From NCBI RefSeq assembly GCF_023716565.1, contig NZ_CP071848.1, positions 1,116,001 to 1,180,000 on the forward strand: DNA of 64,000 bases, written 5' to 3'. The position numbers and the translations under genes are program-made. The first letter of the stretch is position 1. Every line of letters starts with the position of its first letter. This DNA comes from Vibrio sp. SCSIO 43136 (GTDB lineage: Bacteria; Pseudomonadota; Gammaproteobacteria; Enterobacterales; Vibrionaceae). Below, piece by piece: positions 55,901-64,000 of this stretch. Below the pieces are notes generated by a model. The model was given only the letters and a program-made list of their open reading frames with translations. It searched no databases and was not told the DNA's origin.

Positions 55901-57413
55901 CAAGAGCAGTGAGCTAAGCGAGCAGCTAAAAGCGAAACTGGTTCAGGCTGAAGCACAACGTGGTAAATCACGTGAAGCGCTAAAACAAGCACAAGCGCAG
56001 CTAAGCCAATACAATCAAGTAATGGCATCACTTAAGAGTTCGCATCAAGCGAAATCTGAGACTGTGGCGGAATTCCGTCAAGAGCTGCAAGAGTTTGGCG
56101 TGCAGGCTGATGAATCTGCGCTAGAGCGCGCGACTCGTCGCCGTGATGAGCTAACCGAGCGTCTACACACTTCTCGTGCTCGTAAGAGTGAGCTTGAACG
56201 TACCATTACCTCAACGGAGCTAGAGCTTAAGTCACTAGTCAAACGTCTGAAGAAGGTACAGAAAGAGTATGCCGAGTTACGTAAATACGTGGTGGCTGCG
56301 AAAGCGGGTTGGTGCAGCGTATTACGCCTAGCACGTGAAAACGATGTTGAGCGTCGCTTAATGCGTCGCGAACTAGCGTACTTGGATGCCAACGACCTTC
56401 GCTCGATGTCGGATAAATCACTAGGTGCACTTCGTCTAGCAGTGGCTGACAACGAAGATCTGCGTGATGCGCTACGTGCATCGGAAGATACCGCATACCC
56501 AGAGCGTAAGGTTCTGTTCTACATTGCGGTATACCAGCACCTGCGTGAGCGTATCCGCCACGATATCATTCGCACCGATGACCCAGTTGAAGCGATTGAA
56601 GAGATGGAAGTAGAGCTAGCTCGCCTAACCGAAGAGCTAACGCAACGTGAACACCGTCTAGCAATCAGCTCTGACTCAGTGGCAGCTATCATCAAGAAAA
56701 CCATCCAGCGTGAGCAGAACCGTATCCGTATGCTAAACCAAGGCCTATCCAACATCGGCTTTGGTCAGGTAAAAGGTGTACGCCTAAACGTGAATGTGCG
56801 TGAGAGTCACCAAATTCTGCTAGCAGGCCTTGCTGAGCAACAAGCGCAGCACAAAGATCTGTTTGAGACCTCTCGCTTTACTTTCTCAGAAGCGATGGCG
56901 AAGCTGTTCCAACGTGTAAACCCACATATCGATATGGGTCAACGTTCTCCGCAGGTACTGGGTGAAGAGCTACTGGATTACCGTAACTACCTAGAACTAA
57001 GCGTAGAGGTGAACCGTGGTTCCGATGGTTGGCTACAAGCAGAGTCGGGTGCGCTATCAACGGGTGAGGCGATCGGTACCGGTCAGTCAATCTTATTGAT
57101 GGTGGTTCAAAGCTGGGAAGAAGAGTCTCGTCGTCTGCGCAGCAAGGATATCTTGCCATGTCGCTTACTGTTCTTGGATGAGGCTGCGCGTCTGGATGCT
57201 AAGTCTATCTCGACACTATTCGAGCTTTGTGATCGTCTTGATATGCAACTTCTTATCGCCGCACCAGAGAACATCAGCCCAGAGAAAGGCACGACTTATA
57301 AATTGGTACGTAAAGTCTTTAAAGACCACGAGCATGTGCATGTGGTTGGTTTGAAAGGCTTTGGTAACGTAGACAAGCCTTCATCAGAGAAGTTGATTGA
57401 AGAAGTAATGTAA
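52959..57413 (+). CDS. mukB: Chromosome partition protein MukB (SMC-like ATPase)
   Basis: SMC-type ATPase of the bacterial condensin MukBEF, 1484 aa, the family length. Walker [10 protein letters not shown] is near residue 34, two long coiled-coil arms flank the hinge (about residues 650-780, [20 protein letters not shown]), and the C-terminal head has the ABC signature [12 protein letters not shown] and Walker [14 protein letters not shown]. The 4-base overlap with mukE suggests coupled translation. Found only in a subset of gammaproteobacteria including Vibrio. Confidence 0.98.
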   Translation: MIERGKYQSLTMVNWNGFFARTFDIDNLVTTLSGGNGAGKSTTMAAFITALIPDQSLLHFRNTTEAGSSQASRDKGLYGKLQPGSCYAALDVVNSRNQRVLFAVRLQQVAGRDKKVDIKPFVIQGLPSNMKPTDVLVETVSETHARVRQINEVKETVASLEGVQFKAFNSVVDYHSQMFDLGVLPKKLRNSGDRSKFYRLIEASLYGGISSAITRSLRDYLLPQNGGVKKAFQDMESALRENRMTLEAIKTTQADRDLFKHLITESTNYVAADYMRHANERRTKLEATMKLRGELFGSRETLVSQNNLLNRVQEELELLVESESGLEQDHQAAQDHLQLVQNALRQQEKIERYQEDLEELTERLEEQIMVVEEAQERVVMAEEQSGIAEEEVDSLKTQLADYQQALDVQQTRALQYQQALQALEKARVATGIDSLDKDSAQQVVEELKQQESDKTAQLLASKHQLDISSAVAAQFEQAFSLVKAIVGDVERKDAATHAKAIITKAHNAKQQLEHETQWRSQLNDLERRVAQQKQVNTWVADYAKQHQVSLIDELTLETERERHSERVEMLEVEQETLRESRSELRRAEQDQNAEINKFQAIAPKWIAANDALEKLREQSESELESSQAVMNRMQQVMEDERTQSIAKDKLAEKRAELESEIERLASPGGSNDPRLKGLADTLGGVLLSEIYDDITIDDAPYFSAMYGPARHAIVVSDLTDIQEKLVELDDCPEDLYIIEGDIDAFDDSSFNAEELEGAVCVQLNERQMRYSRFPEIPLFGRAAREQRLELLRGQRDETVEQHAKASFDAQKLQRLYQAFNTFMAEHIQVAFEADPEQALQKARDKRSQIARQLSDLESKAQQQTSQLQASKQALTSLAKIAPQIGALEDETLQERFDELEAKLAELAEVKSFYSQHGRKAEQLAQAENALQADPEQFDELKAAYEQTNKDLQGIKATLFALADLIERRHHFAYEDSVELLNKSSELSEQLKAKLVQAEAQRGKSREALKQAQAQLSQYNQVMASLKSSHQAKSETVAEFRQELQEFGVQADESALERATRRRDELTERLHTSRARKSELERTITSTELELKSLVKRLKKVQKEYAELRKYVVAAKAGWCSVLRLARENDVERRLMRRELAYLDANDLRSMSDKSLGALRLAVADNEDLRDALRASEDTAYPERKVLFYIAVYQHLRERIRHDIIRTDDPVEAIEEMEVELARLTEELTQREHRLAISSDSVAAIIKKTIQREQNRIRMLNQGLSNIGFGQVKGVRLNVNVRESHQILLAGLAEQQAQHKDLFETSRFTFSEAMAKLFQRVNPHIDMGQRSPQVLGEELLDYRNYLELSVEVNRGSDGWLQAESGALSTGEAIGTGQSILLMVVQSWEEESRRLRSKDILPCRLLFLDEAARLDAKSISTLFELCDRLDMQLLIAAPENISPEKGTTYKLVRKVFKDHEHVHVVGLKGFGNVDKPSSEKLIEEVM

Positions 57414-57436
57414 ATTCTTCTATTAATCCGATCTAA

Positions 57437-57480
57437 AAAAAAGCATCAAGTAAACAAATGGCTTGGTGCTTTTTTATTAT
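57437..57480 (+). terminator. Intrinsic terminator of cmoM-mukFEB
   Basis: AAAAAAGCATCAAG (57437-57450) pairs with CTTGGTGCTTTTTT (57462-57475) with one G-T pair, followed by ATTATT. Confidence 0.85.
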
Positions 57481-57646
57481 TTATTTGCATAAAATTTACA
57501 AAAAAGTAGCTGACAGTTATTTGTTTAATGTAATACTATTTGCGCAGAGCAGGGTTAGAGACTATGTCGCTAGGCTCTTAGTGAATTATTGTCGCTTTAT
57601 TTAACGAGGGATTGAGTCAGCTAACTAAATAATGATTGGATATAAA

Positions 57647-58180
57647 ATGAAAAAGTTCTTGTTCGCTTTACCTCTACTAGTTGCAGCTAGCTTCGCTAAC
57701 GCCAATTCAGTAGTTTATGTTTCTGGTGGTCTAGGTGCGGGAGGCCTAAGCAGTGACAACACGAATGTTGGCGCTCACGCAACGTTTGGCACCAACGCAC
57801 TTGTCCCAAACGTGGGTTTTGAAGTTGCTTTTCGCGGAACAGCAGCAGGTAAAATGGAAGATGAAGATAACAAGCAACCAGACGATTACCTAGGCGCAAC
57901 GGGCTCATTTATCTTGGCGGCAAAACCTTACTATATGGCAGGCCCATTCCAGTTCTGGGGTAAAGTAGGTTTGAACAGTTGGAATGCGGAATACAAAAGT
58001 GGTGCAGATAAAGATCAGAACTCGACTCGCAAGAGCAGTGGTACCGACTTTATGTATGGTGTAGGTATGGACGTATTCATGGGGCAGACTTTTGCTTTGG
58101 GCGTTTCTTACGACAACTACACTTTTGATAAAGTTAACGCTGATTCAATTAACCTAAACCTTTCTCTTCACTTTGGTTAA
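57647..58180 (+). CDS. Small outer-membrane beta-barrel protein
   Basis: A 177-aa exported protein: signal peptide MKKFLFALPLLVAASFANA, then alternating amphipathic strands consistent with an 8-stranded OmpA/OmpX-like barrel, ending NLNLSLHFG with a terminal aromatic pattern typical of outer-membrane proteins. Function unknown; pore, adhesion or stress roles are all possible. The ATG at 57647 has TTGGA upstream and is preferred over one 15 bases earlier. Confidence 0.8.
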   Translation: MKKFLFALPLLVAASFANANSVVYVSGGLGAGGLSSDNTNVGAHATFGTNALVPNVGFEVAFRGTAAGKMEDEDNKQPDDYLGATGSFILAAKPYYMAGPFQFWGKVGLNSWNAEYKSGADKDQNSTRKSSGTDFMYGVGMDVFMGQTFALGVSYDNYTFDKVNADSINLNLSLHFG

Positions 58181-58201
58181 TCCTTATCGATGCATTTTAG
58201 T

Positions 58202-58229
58202 AAGCACCTCTTTTGAGGTGCTTCTTTTT
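58202..58229 (+). terminator. Intrinsic terminator of the beta-barrel gene
   Basis: AAGCACCTC (58202-58210) and GAGGTGCTT (58215-58223) form a 9-bp stem followed by CTTTTTA. Confidence 0.85.
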
Positions 58230-59073
58230 AACTGTCATTCTTAATTAAACGGCTTTGATACATCATCATGAAGTCTTCTCGGATAAGCTGTTCTAATTCT
58301 GCCGCTCGCTCAGTTGGGCAAAAAATCATAAAGTGCACCACTTGCTCTCCGGTGTCCGTAGTTGCGATATCAATATGCGGTTCTGCGCCGGGTAAGTCCA
58401 CACCCGCATGACGCTCGATCACTACGTTGTAACGCTTAGCTATATCAATGAAGTCTTCGCAGTGATCATCAATTTTAGCCAGCATAGAAGGGAGCAACGG
58501 GTAGAGGTTTTGAAAGCTTGGCACTGTTATGTCAAAGCTGTGGTAGACGTAACGCTTCATGAAGTTAAGGTTTTTCACTGGAGTGGTAAAAAACATGCTG
58601 TTAGGCAGGGTCGCAGTTTTGCCAGTGTAGTGGTAGCGACCATGATGTAGGTCGATTTCTTGTACCACAGTAGCCATTAGATTGTGATCGATGACCTCGC
58701 CACAGACGTTGCCCACTTCAATCCAGTCACCTATGCGAAATGAGCGTGTGCTGGCGCGCTGAATCGAGCCGGTGATACACAAAATAATCTCTTTTGATGC
58801 CACTACTACTGCCACGGCGATGGCCGTCAGTGACAGTGCGAACTCGCGGATCTCGTCGTTCCAGATGGTGAAAAGTAAAATGACGGCCAAAGCAAAGGTG
58901 CCATTTTTTGTACGAGATATCCAACTGCGCTGATCTTGGCTTAAAAAGTTAACATCGCCTCGGATCAAGGAGATAGCAACTTGGCGGGTGAGGGCAATGA
59001 TCAGTACCAGCAGTACACTGAGAAATAGCTGATTTGATAATAGAATATCTACGGATGCTTTGAACTCGTCCAT
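58228..59073 (-). CDS. MscS-family mechanosensitive channel
   Basis: A 281-aa inner-membrane protein with three membrane helices in the first 105 residues and a cytoplasmic vestibule. The MscS beta domain is seen in FRIGDWIEVGNVCGEVIDHNLMATVVQEID and ATLPNSMFFTTPVKNL (pattern PNSxFxxxxVxN). The pore helix is less Gly/Ala-rich than E. coli MscS, so conductance may differ. It likely acts in osmotic downshock. Overlaps the tail of the preceding terminator. Confidence 0.85.
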   Translation of the reverse strand: MDEFKASVDILLSNQLFLSVLLVLIIALTRQVAISLIRGDVNFLSQDQRSWISRTKNGTFALAVILLFTIWNDEIREFALSLTAIAVAVVVASKEIILCITGSIQRASTRSFRIGDWIEVGNVCGEVIDHNLMATVVQEIDLHHGRYHYTGKTATLPNSMFFTTPVKNLNFMKRYVYHSFDITVPSFQNLYPLLPSMLAKIDDHCEDFIDIAKRYNVVIERHAGVDLPGAEPHIDIATTDTGEQVVHFMIFCPTERAAELEQLIREDFMMMYQSRLIKNDS

Positions 59074-59151
59074 TACCTTTGCCTGTCAAAAACATAACTC
59101 AAAAGATAGTAACTTATAAATTAACCAGTTATCTAGCGAGAATTCAGCCAA

Positions 59152-59991
59152 TTATAAATAAAAACCATCAACAGTATGTTCAATTTTGAACTCATATCCC
59201 AATGAGAGTAGGAGGTCGCTACTGATGGTTTTATCGGGGGTTTGATTGACCTCGGGAAGTGCTTGGTCGATATTTCGGCTTATCAGTGCCTGACGATAGA
59301 ATTCTGCTTTGTTGGTGGTAGATGGGGAGGTGGCATTCACGACACGGTTGTCGATATTTTCAAGTGCCCAATGACACACTCCAATTGCATCGAGCTTGTG
59401 CAGCATGTTGGCAGGTGCTTTTTCACTTATGGAGGAGAGCTTGGCAACAAAACGCGATGGGTGTCGATCACTACCATACAAACCACTGGCTCTAATGATG
59501 GCGAATTTGATACCTGAATCTATCACGTGCTGTTCAGCTTGCAGCAGTATTTTGGCTTTGTCTGAGAACTCTGTTTCTGTTTGCGCTAGCGTTAGTGAAG
59601 CCTGCTCTTCTCGCATTACACCTTCACCAGATGGATAGACGCTGGTTGCACTGACCATTACCAATTTAGATATCTTGGCCTCCACACAGGCCTTAACTAA
59701 TGTTTGCCACTGGAACTGATAGTTGCTGCCTTGGTTACGGCGAAAACCAGGTGGAAACGCACCGACAACGGCTTCGATATTCCACTCTTTAAGTTGCATG
59801 GCGAGCTGGCTTGCAAACGAAGCATCGTATGTTTCAGGCAAAGGGCAGGCAAAGCCAAACAGATGAGGCGTAGTGATACTGATGGCACCTTCTTCTGTCT
59901 GCTTACTGGCGAATACGGTATGACCCCCATTGGCTAGATCTTGTGCAAGCGGTAGACCTAGCCAACCCGCCCCTATGATGGCGATACGCAT
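59152..59991 (-). CDS. NAD(P)-binding Rossmann-fold protein (YeeZ/SDR-like)
   Basis: A 279-aa cytoplasmic protein. The dinucleotide motif GAGWLGLPLA is at the N-terminus, followed by features of extended short-chain dehydrogenases: VMVSATSVYPSGEG and IIRASGLYGSDRHP. The YxxxK pair is not obvious. Related proteins are annotated as nucleoside-diphosphate-sugar epimerases without a proven substrate. It begins three bases after the small gene upstream and is likely co-transcribed. Confidence 0.78.
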   Translation of the reverse strand: MRIAIIGAGWLGLPLAQDLANGGHTVFASKQTEEGAISITTPHLFGFACPLPETYDASFASQLAMQLKEWNIEAVVGAFPPGFRRNQGSNYQFQWQTLVKACVEAKISKLVMVSATSVYPSGEGVMREEQASLTLAQTETEFSDKAKILLQAEQHVIDSGIKFAIIRASGLYGSDRHPSRFVAKLSSISEKAPANMLHKLDAIGVCHWALENIDNRVVNATSPSTTNKAEFYRQALISRNIDQALPEVNQTPDKTISSDLLLSLGYEFKIEHTVDGFYL

Positions 59992-59994
59992 CGA

Positions 59995-60228
59995 TTAGGC
60001 GCTCAGAACTCGTAGTAGTTTGTCTGCATGCTCAGCCATCTCAATGCCCTCATCTGTCAGGTAGCCACCGTCAGGTTGAGTACATAAGCCTTTTTCATAG
60101 AGGCGCTTGACGGCATCTTGAGTGGATTGCTCTGCTTCGTGATGAACTTTGATGCCTGTTGCCGCACTGCTGATATCAAATTGCAGTAGTAGGTTTAGTT
60201 CTGCCATCAGGTTTTGGTCAAACTTCAT
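59995..60228 (-). CDS. TIGR02647-like small protein
   Basis: A 77-aa hydrophilic protein (MKFDQNLMAELNLLLQFDIS...) that I recognise as the TIGR02647 conserved family, predicted winged-helix-like with a GGYLTDEGIEMAEH segment resembling a transcription-regulator wing. Function unknown. The GGAAAAA-type upstream region and tight coupling to the Rossmann-fold gene support it as real. Confidence 0.72.
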   Translation of the reverse strand: MKFDQNLMAELNLLLQFDISSAATGIKVHHEAEQSTQDAVKRLYEKGLCTQPDGGYLTDEGIEMAEHADKLLRVLSA

Positions 60229-60341
60229 AATTTTTTCCTTGTGTCTTAATCTTCAACCACATTACGTCACGACTCTCAAACCTTACAAGTGTAGTGTTTA
60301 TGAAGTGTTAGCTGTGATTATTTTGGATGAAAAAACAGCGT

Positions 60342-60362
60342 TTCAGTAATCCTTCTACTGAA
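60342..60362 (+). promoter_or_regulatory. Inverted repeat upstream of focA
   Basis: TTCAGTA-N7-TACTGAA is a perfect 7-7-7 palindrome about 145 bases upstream of focA. It could be an operator; I do not recognise the regulator, and no FNR match was found here. Confidence 0.35.
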
Positions 60363-60506
60363 TTATTGGAGGGTCACTATTGGTAAGATTTATTGTTTTC
60401 GGTATTTCCGAGATTATTTTAAGTAATGACCGAATATTTCCTTGAAATCTGTATGGAATAGGACGATCATCCGCATCCTGTTTTATTTTTAACTGTGTCA
60501 ATAGCC

Positions 60507-61358
60507 ATGAACACCACCCAATTTGACTGTTTACTGCCACCACAAATGGCAGAACGCGCTGCACAACTCGGCGTATATAAAGCGACGAAAGACCCAATGA
60601 AGTCTTTCCTGCTAGCGATCTCAGCAGGCATCCATATCGGTATCGCTTTTTTGTTTTACACCACTATTACTACTGGTGCAGGCGATTTGCCTTGGGGGCT
60701 TACTCGCTTTATTGGTGGTCTAGCGTTTAGCCTTGGCTTGGTACTGGTTATTATCACTGGTGGTGAACTGTTTACCAGTTCAGTACTTACCTTGGTTGCT
60801 CGTGCGAGCGGAAAAATTACTTGGCGAGCGCTGTTTAAAAACTGGGTAGTCGTTTACGCAGGTAACTTAGTTGGTGCGTTAGGGCTAGTAGCATTGATGC
60901 TGGTGGCTAAGCAGTACACGTTTGCTGGCGGTGAAGTCGGTATTAATACGATTGAGATTGCCCGCCACAAAGTACATCACGATTTTGGCCAAGCCGTTGC
61001 ACTCGGCATTATGTGTAATGTGCTGGTTTGTATTGCTGTTTGGATGACGTTCAGCGGGCGTACCTTGATGGACAAAATTGTTGTTCTAATTTTGCCAGTG
61101 GCGATGTTCGTTTCAGCAGGTTTTGAGCACTGTATTGCTAATATGTTTCAAGTGCCAATGGCTATCGGTATCAAGAATTTTGCATCACCTGAGTTTTGGG
61201 CAATGACGGGTGCAAATCCAGCCGATTATACCGATCTCAATATGTACGAGTTTCTTACACACAACTTGTTTCCTGTGACGCTAGGCAACATTATTGGTGG
61301 CGGTGTGTTTGTTGGTATGTGGTACTGGTTGATTTATTTGCGCGACGATAACAAATAA
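60507..61358 (+). CDS. focA: Formate channel FocA
   Basis: Pentameric FNT-family formate/formic acid channel of the inner membrane, 283 aa. Six membrane helices are visible. The conserved RHKVHHDFGQA segment contains the central histidine, and GFEHCIANMFQVP and the FPVTLGNIIGGG motif are characteristic. The N-terminus FDCLLPPQMAERAAQLGVYKATKDP resembles E. coli FocA closely rather than NirC. The start is ATG 60507; a GTG 12 bases earlier is possible. Unlike in enterics it is far from pflB. Confidence 0.93.
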   Translation: MNTTQFDCLLPPQMAERAAQLGVYKATKDPMKSFLLAISAGIHIGIAFLFYTTITTGAGDLPWGLTRFIGGLAFSLGLVLVIITGGELFTSSVLTLVARASGKITWRALFKNWVVVYAGNLVGALGLVALMLVAKQYTFAGGEVGINTIEIARHKVHHDFGQAVALGIMCNVLVCIAVWMTFSGRTLMDKIVVLILPVAMFVSAGFEHCIANMFQVPMAIGIKNFASPEFWAMTGANPADYTDLNMYEFLTHNLFPVTLGNIIGGGVFVGMWYWLIYLRDDNK

Positions 61359-61366
61359 ATTGCAAT

Positions 61367-61402
61367 AAAAAGGGGCGCTAGAGATATCTAGCGCCCCTTT
61401 TT
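61367..61402. terminator. Bidirectional intrinsic terminator between focA and small ORF
   Basis: A perfect 16-bp stem (61367-61382 with 61387-61402, core AGGGGCGCTAGA) with A- and T-tracts on both sides. It ends both focA and the minus-strand 53-codon ORF. Confidence 0.92.
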
Positions 61403-61409
61403 ACTTGGG

Positions 61410-61571
61410 TCAATGTTGGGTCCAAAATGCGGCAGTGTCTATGCTGTATGCGGTTTGAAAATCACTAAGGTCACCGCCTAGGTTCTCCGGACAAGCCTTT
61501 AGCCAATCTCTTGTCTCTTCCGTGTTCAATACTAAAGCCGAAGCCATAACATCAATGCTCGGGTTTTCCAT
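61410..61571 (-). CDS. Small hypothetical protein, 53 aa
   Basis: A 53-codon ORF starting ATG at 61571 and ending TGA at 61410. The protein begins MENPSIDVMASALVLNTEE and ends TAAFWTQH; it is acidic, soluble, with one cysteine. Support comes from a strong AAGGAAAG ribosome binding site and a perfect terminator 7 bases after the stop on the same strand. I do not recognise a family. Confidence 0.6.
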   Translation of the reverse strand: MENPSIDVMASALVLNTEETRDWLKACPENLGGDLSDFQTAYSIDTAAFWTQH

Positions 61572-61964
61572 GTCAACTTTCCTTGTTTAACTATCCACTG
61601 ACCTTGCAAAATTTAGGTGAGAGAGATGACCTTTTGATGACAGATTTTTGGTAAAACTGAGTCAAATGAACAATCTATTCACTTAGGTACGGTTATCCAC
61701 AATTTCTGTGGATAAGTAGGTTAACAGCTCTAAAAAGCCCATAAGTGATAGTGTCTAGCGGCAGATTTATAAACTTTACAAGCGAAAATATTGGATTTTC
61801 TTGCTGATTTATAGAAAGCCCCTCGAATGTGATATTTATTTATCTTATTGATATTTAATAAGTATTTTGGTTTTAATGCGGTGATGAATTGTGAGGTGAA
61901 TCAAATAATACCGTCGTTTGCACTTTTGCGGATGAAAAAAATGGCAGCGGTCAAAAAATGAACT
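61572..61964. other. Intergenic region with paired DnaA boxes
   Basis: About 390 non-coding bases between the small ORF and the FetB-like gene. The notable feature is an inverted pair of perfect DnaA boxes (61694-61716). The rest is AT-rich with no ribosome binding site or terminator that I would defend. Confidence 0.5.
61694..61716. promoter_or_regulatory. Inverted pair of DnaA boxes
   Basis: TTATCCACA (61694-61702) and TGTGGATAA (61708-61716) are two perfect-consensus DnaA boxes facing each other across 5 bases, together a 23-bp palindrome. A DnaA-regulated promoter or titration site is possible. Confidence 0.55.
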
Positions 61965-62756
61965 TTACTGGGGTTTTAGCGAAACTTTCACTCGCCCCTC
62001 TGGTGTGATTGCTTTTCTGATACTAAGGCGTAAGGCGGTCATTATCGAGAGCGACATCATTACCAAAATTGCGATCATGATGACTAATTGATATTTAATG
62101 GCAATGAGTGGGCTAGTACCACCTAATATTTGTCCAGTCATCATGCCTGGCAATGTTACCAGCCCGGTGGTTGCCATCGACGCCAAAATGGGAGCGAGCG
62201 CTTTTTGCATCGCATCACGAACAAAAGGCAAGGTGGCAAAGTCAATACTAGCTCCTAGGCTGATCGCCGCTTCATACTCAGGCTTTCGCTGTTCAAAGGC
62301 ACTAAATAAGTTTTGTAGGGCGACAATATTGCCGCTTAAACTGTTCCCGAGCAGCATGCCACACAGAGGGATAACGTATTGAGCGCCAAACATAGGTGTT
62401 GGTTTGACCACAACCCAGCACAGTAGCAAAATCATCGGAGCCAACCCTAACAGTAGCCCAATGCTGACAGGTATGAACAACAGCGTTTTGGGTACTTTCG
62501 CTTTATCGAGAATGGCACTAGCGCCAATTGCGATCATCAAGGCGACCCAAAGTAAATTTAGCCACATGTTGTCGGTGGTGAACAGGTATTCCAAGTACAC
62601 ACCAACACACAGCAATTGCAGCGTCATGCGCAGCGCACCAATGAGAATATCTTTGTTGATGCCAAGGCGGTAGTGGGTACCGATACCAATCGGGATGAGC
62701 AAGGTAAAGCTAAAGAGCAGTAGTAGGGGCCAACTAATGTCTATGGCTTGTTGCAT
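61965..62756 (-). CDS. FetB/YbbM-like ABC transporter permease (UPF0014)
   Basis: A 263-aa inner-membrane protein with about seven hydrophobic segments. The family signature is the GNSLSGNIVALQNLFSAF and EYEAAISLGAS...GLVTLPGMMTGQILGG blocks. In E. coli FetB works with the ATPase FetA in iron export. No ATPase gene is adjacent in this window, so its partner is unknown. I use ATG 62756 with GAGGAC upstream; a 20-residue longer form has no ribosome binding site. Confidence 0.85.
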   Translation of the reverse strand: MQQAIDISWPLLLLFSFTLLIPIGIGTHYRLGINKDILIGALRMTLQLLCVGVYLEYLFTTDNMWLNLLWVALMIAIGASAILDKAKVPKTLLFIPVSIGLLLGLAPMILLLCWVVVKPTPMFGAQYVIPLCGMLLGNSLSGNIVALQNLFSAFEQRKPEYEAAISLGASIDFATLPFVRDAMQKALAPILASMATTGLVTLPGMMTGQILGGTSPLIAIKYQLVIMIAILVMMSLSIMTALRLSIRKAITPEGRVKVSLKPQ

Positions 62757-62822
62757 CGAAATGTCCTCTACGTGTGCAAAGTGGTGGCAGGGGTTGTCAC
62801 GCCAAGGACAATGCATGGGATA

Positions 62823-62863
62823 ACAATAGCTTAAGTAGCATAAACAAATACCTAAGCTATTGT
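62823..62863. promoter_or_regulatory. Inverted repeat upstream of the FetB-like gene
   Basis: ACAATAGCTTA (62823-62833) and TAAGCTATTGT (62853-62863) are perfect 11-bp arms around a 19-base loop. There is no T-run on the downstream side for the minus strand, so it may be an operator or leader structure rather than a terminator. Confidence 0.45.
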
Positions 62864-62916
62864 AAAAAACTACTGGCGTAGAGGTTTATATTATCTGTTC
62901 ATTGCGAAAACACAAA

Positions 62917-63159
62917 TCAAGCTTGCTGTAAAAAACCGTCAAGTTTTAGATCAATCGTCACGCAATCGTCAAGCAGTTGCTTACGCTCACTAAGGTTCAT
63001 CTGAAGTAGCTGACTGATTTTCTCTGGCTCAAGATTGGCAAGAGCCGATTTCAAAATGGCGTAAACACCAACATCGATGTCATCTCGTGTTGACTCACTC
63101 ATGAATAGGCTAGTTAGTTCGTGGGCAAGAGAGTGAGTGGTAGGGTTCTTTGGTGCCAT
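62917..63159 (-). CDS. Hypothetical protein, 80 aa
   Basis: A small, helical, acidic cytoplasmic protein starting MAPKNPTTHSLAHELTSLF. It has no cysteines, membrane segments or recognisable motif. A clear AAAGGAT ribosome binding site precedes the ATG at 63159. Its stop is 160 bases from the FetB-like gene, on the same strand. I do not know the family. Confidence 0.6.
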   Translation of the reverse strand: MAPKNPTTHSLAHELTSLFMSESTRDDIDVGVYAILKSALANLEPEKISQLLQMNLSERKQLLDDCVTIDLKLDGFLQQA

Positions 63160-63530
63160 GGTAATCCTTTATTAGCGTTATCTTAATTTTTTCGTTGCTA
63201 ACCAGAAAGGGCACAGGCTCGAGTTAAAAGCTGCGTCCAGTACTTTACTCGAAGGTATCGTTAGCGTTCGTCTTCGAATTATTCCTTGAGAGATTTGACT
63301 AAGGATGAATAGCAATCATCGCAATTCCGGTAACATTGAGGGTGGTGTGTGCATATAGTTTGACTTGGAATCTATCGTTTATCAATCGCAAATAGAGAAT
63401 TAATGACAGGGTTGTGATCCCCGTAGCAGACTGGATTCGTGCTGTTTTCTAGCGAGGAGCAGGCGGGGCGCTGTTGGAACCTGACCTCATTCTCGTTTTG
63501 AAAAGAGAATGAGGCCGATACACTCATAGG
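63160..63530. other. Intergenic region, no gene seen
   Basis: About 370 bases. The only clear structure is a CCTCATTCTC/GAGAATGAGG hairpin (63484-63513) after the NTF2-like gene, which lacks a T-run but may end its transcript. No supported ORF. Confidence 0.4.
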
Positions 63531-64000
63531 TTAGTTTGCAAAAAATTCATCGAAGAAGGCATCTGAGCTGTACAAATCTCCCGAAAAGTTTTGCACTCTT
63601 TGGATCTTTCCATCTTTTATTTGGTAAAGAAGGATCCAATTGATATCGATATTTTGGTCTGCGCTAGTACTGTATCCGCGATGGGCATCGATGACATAAG
63701 TATCATTCGCTGCAAGGATCATCACTTCTGCTTTGAATCCAGCTTGACCAAGCTTTGCAAAAAAGTCGGTAAATTCTTCGATCCCTCGTTTGGTGCCAGC
63801 CAGCGCATGGCGACCCGGGATATGCCATTCCACATCTTCAGCGACAAACTGCTTGAGCGCATCCATATCTCCCTGCCCGTAGGCGGTAAAGAAGCCCTGT
63901 ACCACTTTGAGCGCTTCGCTATTTTCAGAACCTTGAGCCACTGGATTTTGTGGTTTTGGCCACAAGGCTTCGTTATTAATTTGGGTGGCGTCGCCGAGCA
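63531..64000 (-). CDS. NTF2/SnoaL-like protein, C-terminal part (cut by window end)
   Basis: The frame stays open from the stop at 63531 to base 64000, with no stop codon before the window edge. A TTG at 63965 is the first possible start but lacks a ribosome binding site, and upstream codons (GDATQINNEA) look coding, so the true start lies beyond the window. The visible part is a SnoaL-like NTF2 fold: VQGFFTAYGQGDMDALKQFVAEDVEWHIPG, a FTDFFAKLGQ helix and a WILLYQIKDGKI strand. Such proteins can be enzymes or binding scaffolds; substrate unknown. Confidence 0.75.
   Translation of the reverse strand, partial: LGDATQINNEALWPKPQNPVAQGSENSEALKVVQGFFTAYGQGDMDALKQFVAEDVEWHIPGRHALAGTKRGIEEFTDFFAKLGQAGFKAEVMILAANDTYVIDAHRGYSTSADQNIDINWILLYQIKDGKIQRVQNFSGDLYSSDAFFDEFFAN

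Overview
The window is a chromosomal segment of a gammaproteobacterium of the Vibrionaceae, most likely the larger chromosome of a Vibrio species. Evidence: a Vc2-type cyclic-di-GMP riboswitch ahead of a TfoX/Sxy-family gene next to purR, torD and torR; a monomeric (742 aa) NADP isocitrate dehydrogenase; the cmoM-mukF-mukE-mukB block; a Bpt/Aat pair beside infA; and several chemotaxis receptors. Nearly everything is vertically inherited core genome. I see no prophage, integron, CRISPR array, toxin island, tRNA or rRNA gene.

Layout. 1-12.1 kb: anaerobic and transport block. It holds pflA (cut by the window edge), a chemoreceptor, pflB, a DUF3360-type membrane protein, an unrecognised lipoprotein, and a four-gene arginine-type ABC importer preceded by a pair of ARG boxes. 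12.1-19.4 kb: xthA, a GNAT acetyltransferase, an SMR-family transporter, a LysR regulator, a second (Cache-type) chemoreceptor and a large lipoprotein with an endonuclease/exonuclease/phosphatase domain. 19.6-23.8 kb: mnmA-hflD-purB and rluE, with a 267-bp MITE-like, multi-hairpin element between mnmA and rluE. A collapsed relic of the same element lies at 17.4 kb.

24.2-31.8 kb: icd, cspD, clpS-clpA, infA, bpt and aat, an order close to that of E. coli. 31.8-43.1 kb: a glycine-zipper envelope protein, aroA (TyrR-like box upstream, tandem repeat at the 3' end), yciN, topA, a GGDEF/EAL protein with a degenerate GGDEF motif, and glgC-glgA behind a long leader. 43.2-50.0 kb: an alpha/beta hydrolase, a VTT-domain membrane protein with a DUF2007 protein, tfoY under the c-di-GMP riboswitch, purR, torD, torR and elyC. 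50.1-57.4 kb: cmoM and the MukBEF chromosome condensin. 57.6-64.0 kb: a small outer-membrane barrel, an MscS channel, a Rossmann-fold protein with a TIGR02647-type small protein, focA, a newly called 53-aa ORF, a FetB-like permease without a FetA beside it, a small unknown protein and an NTF2-like protein cut by the window end.

How they work together. Pyruvate formate-lyase, its activase and the formate channel form one fermentative module, but focA lies about 55 kb from pflB. The DUF3360 transporter occupies the position just upstream of pflB that focA has in E. coli. Two c-di-GMP connections occur: the riboswitch on tfoY and the EAL protein upstream of glgC. Most convergent gene pairs are separated by clear intrinsic terminators. 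Start codons were re-chosen from ribosome binding sites and family N-termini for about twenty genes, so coordinates often differ from the longest ORF.
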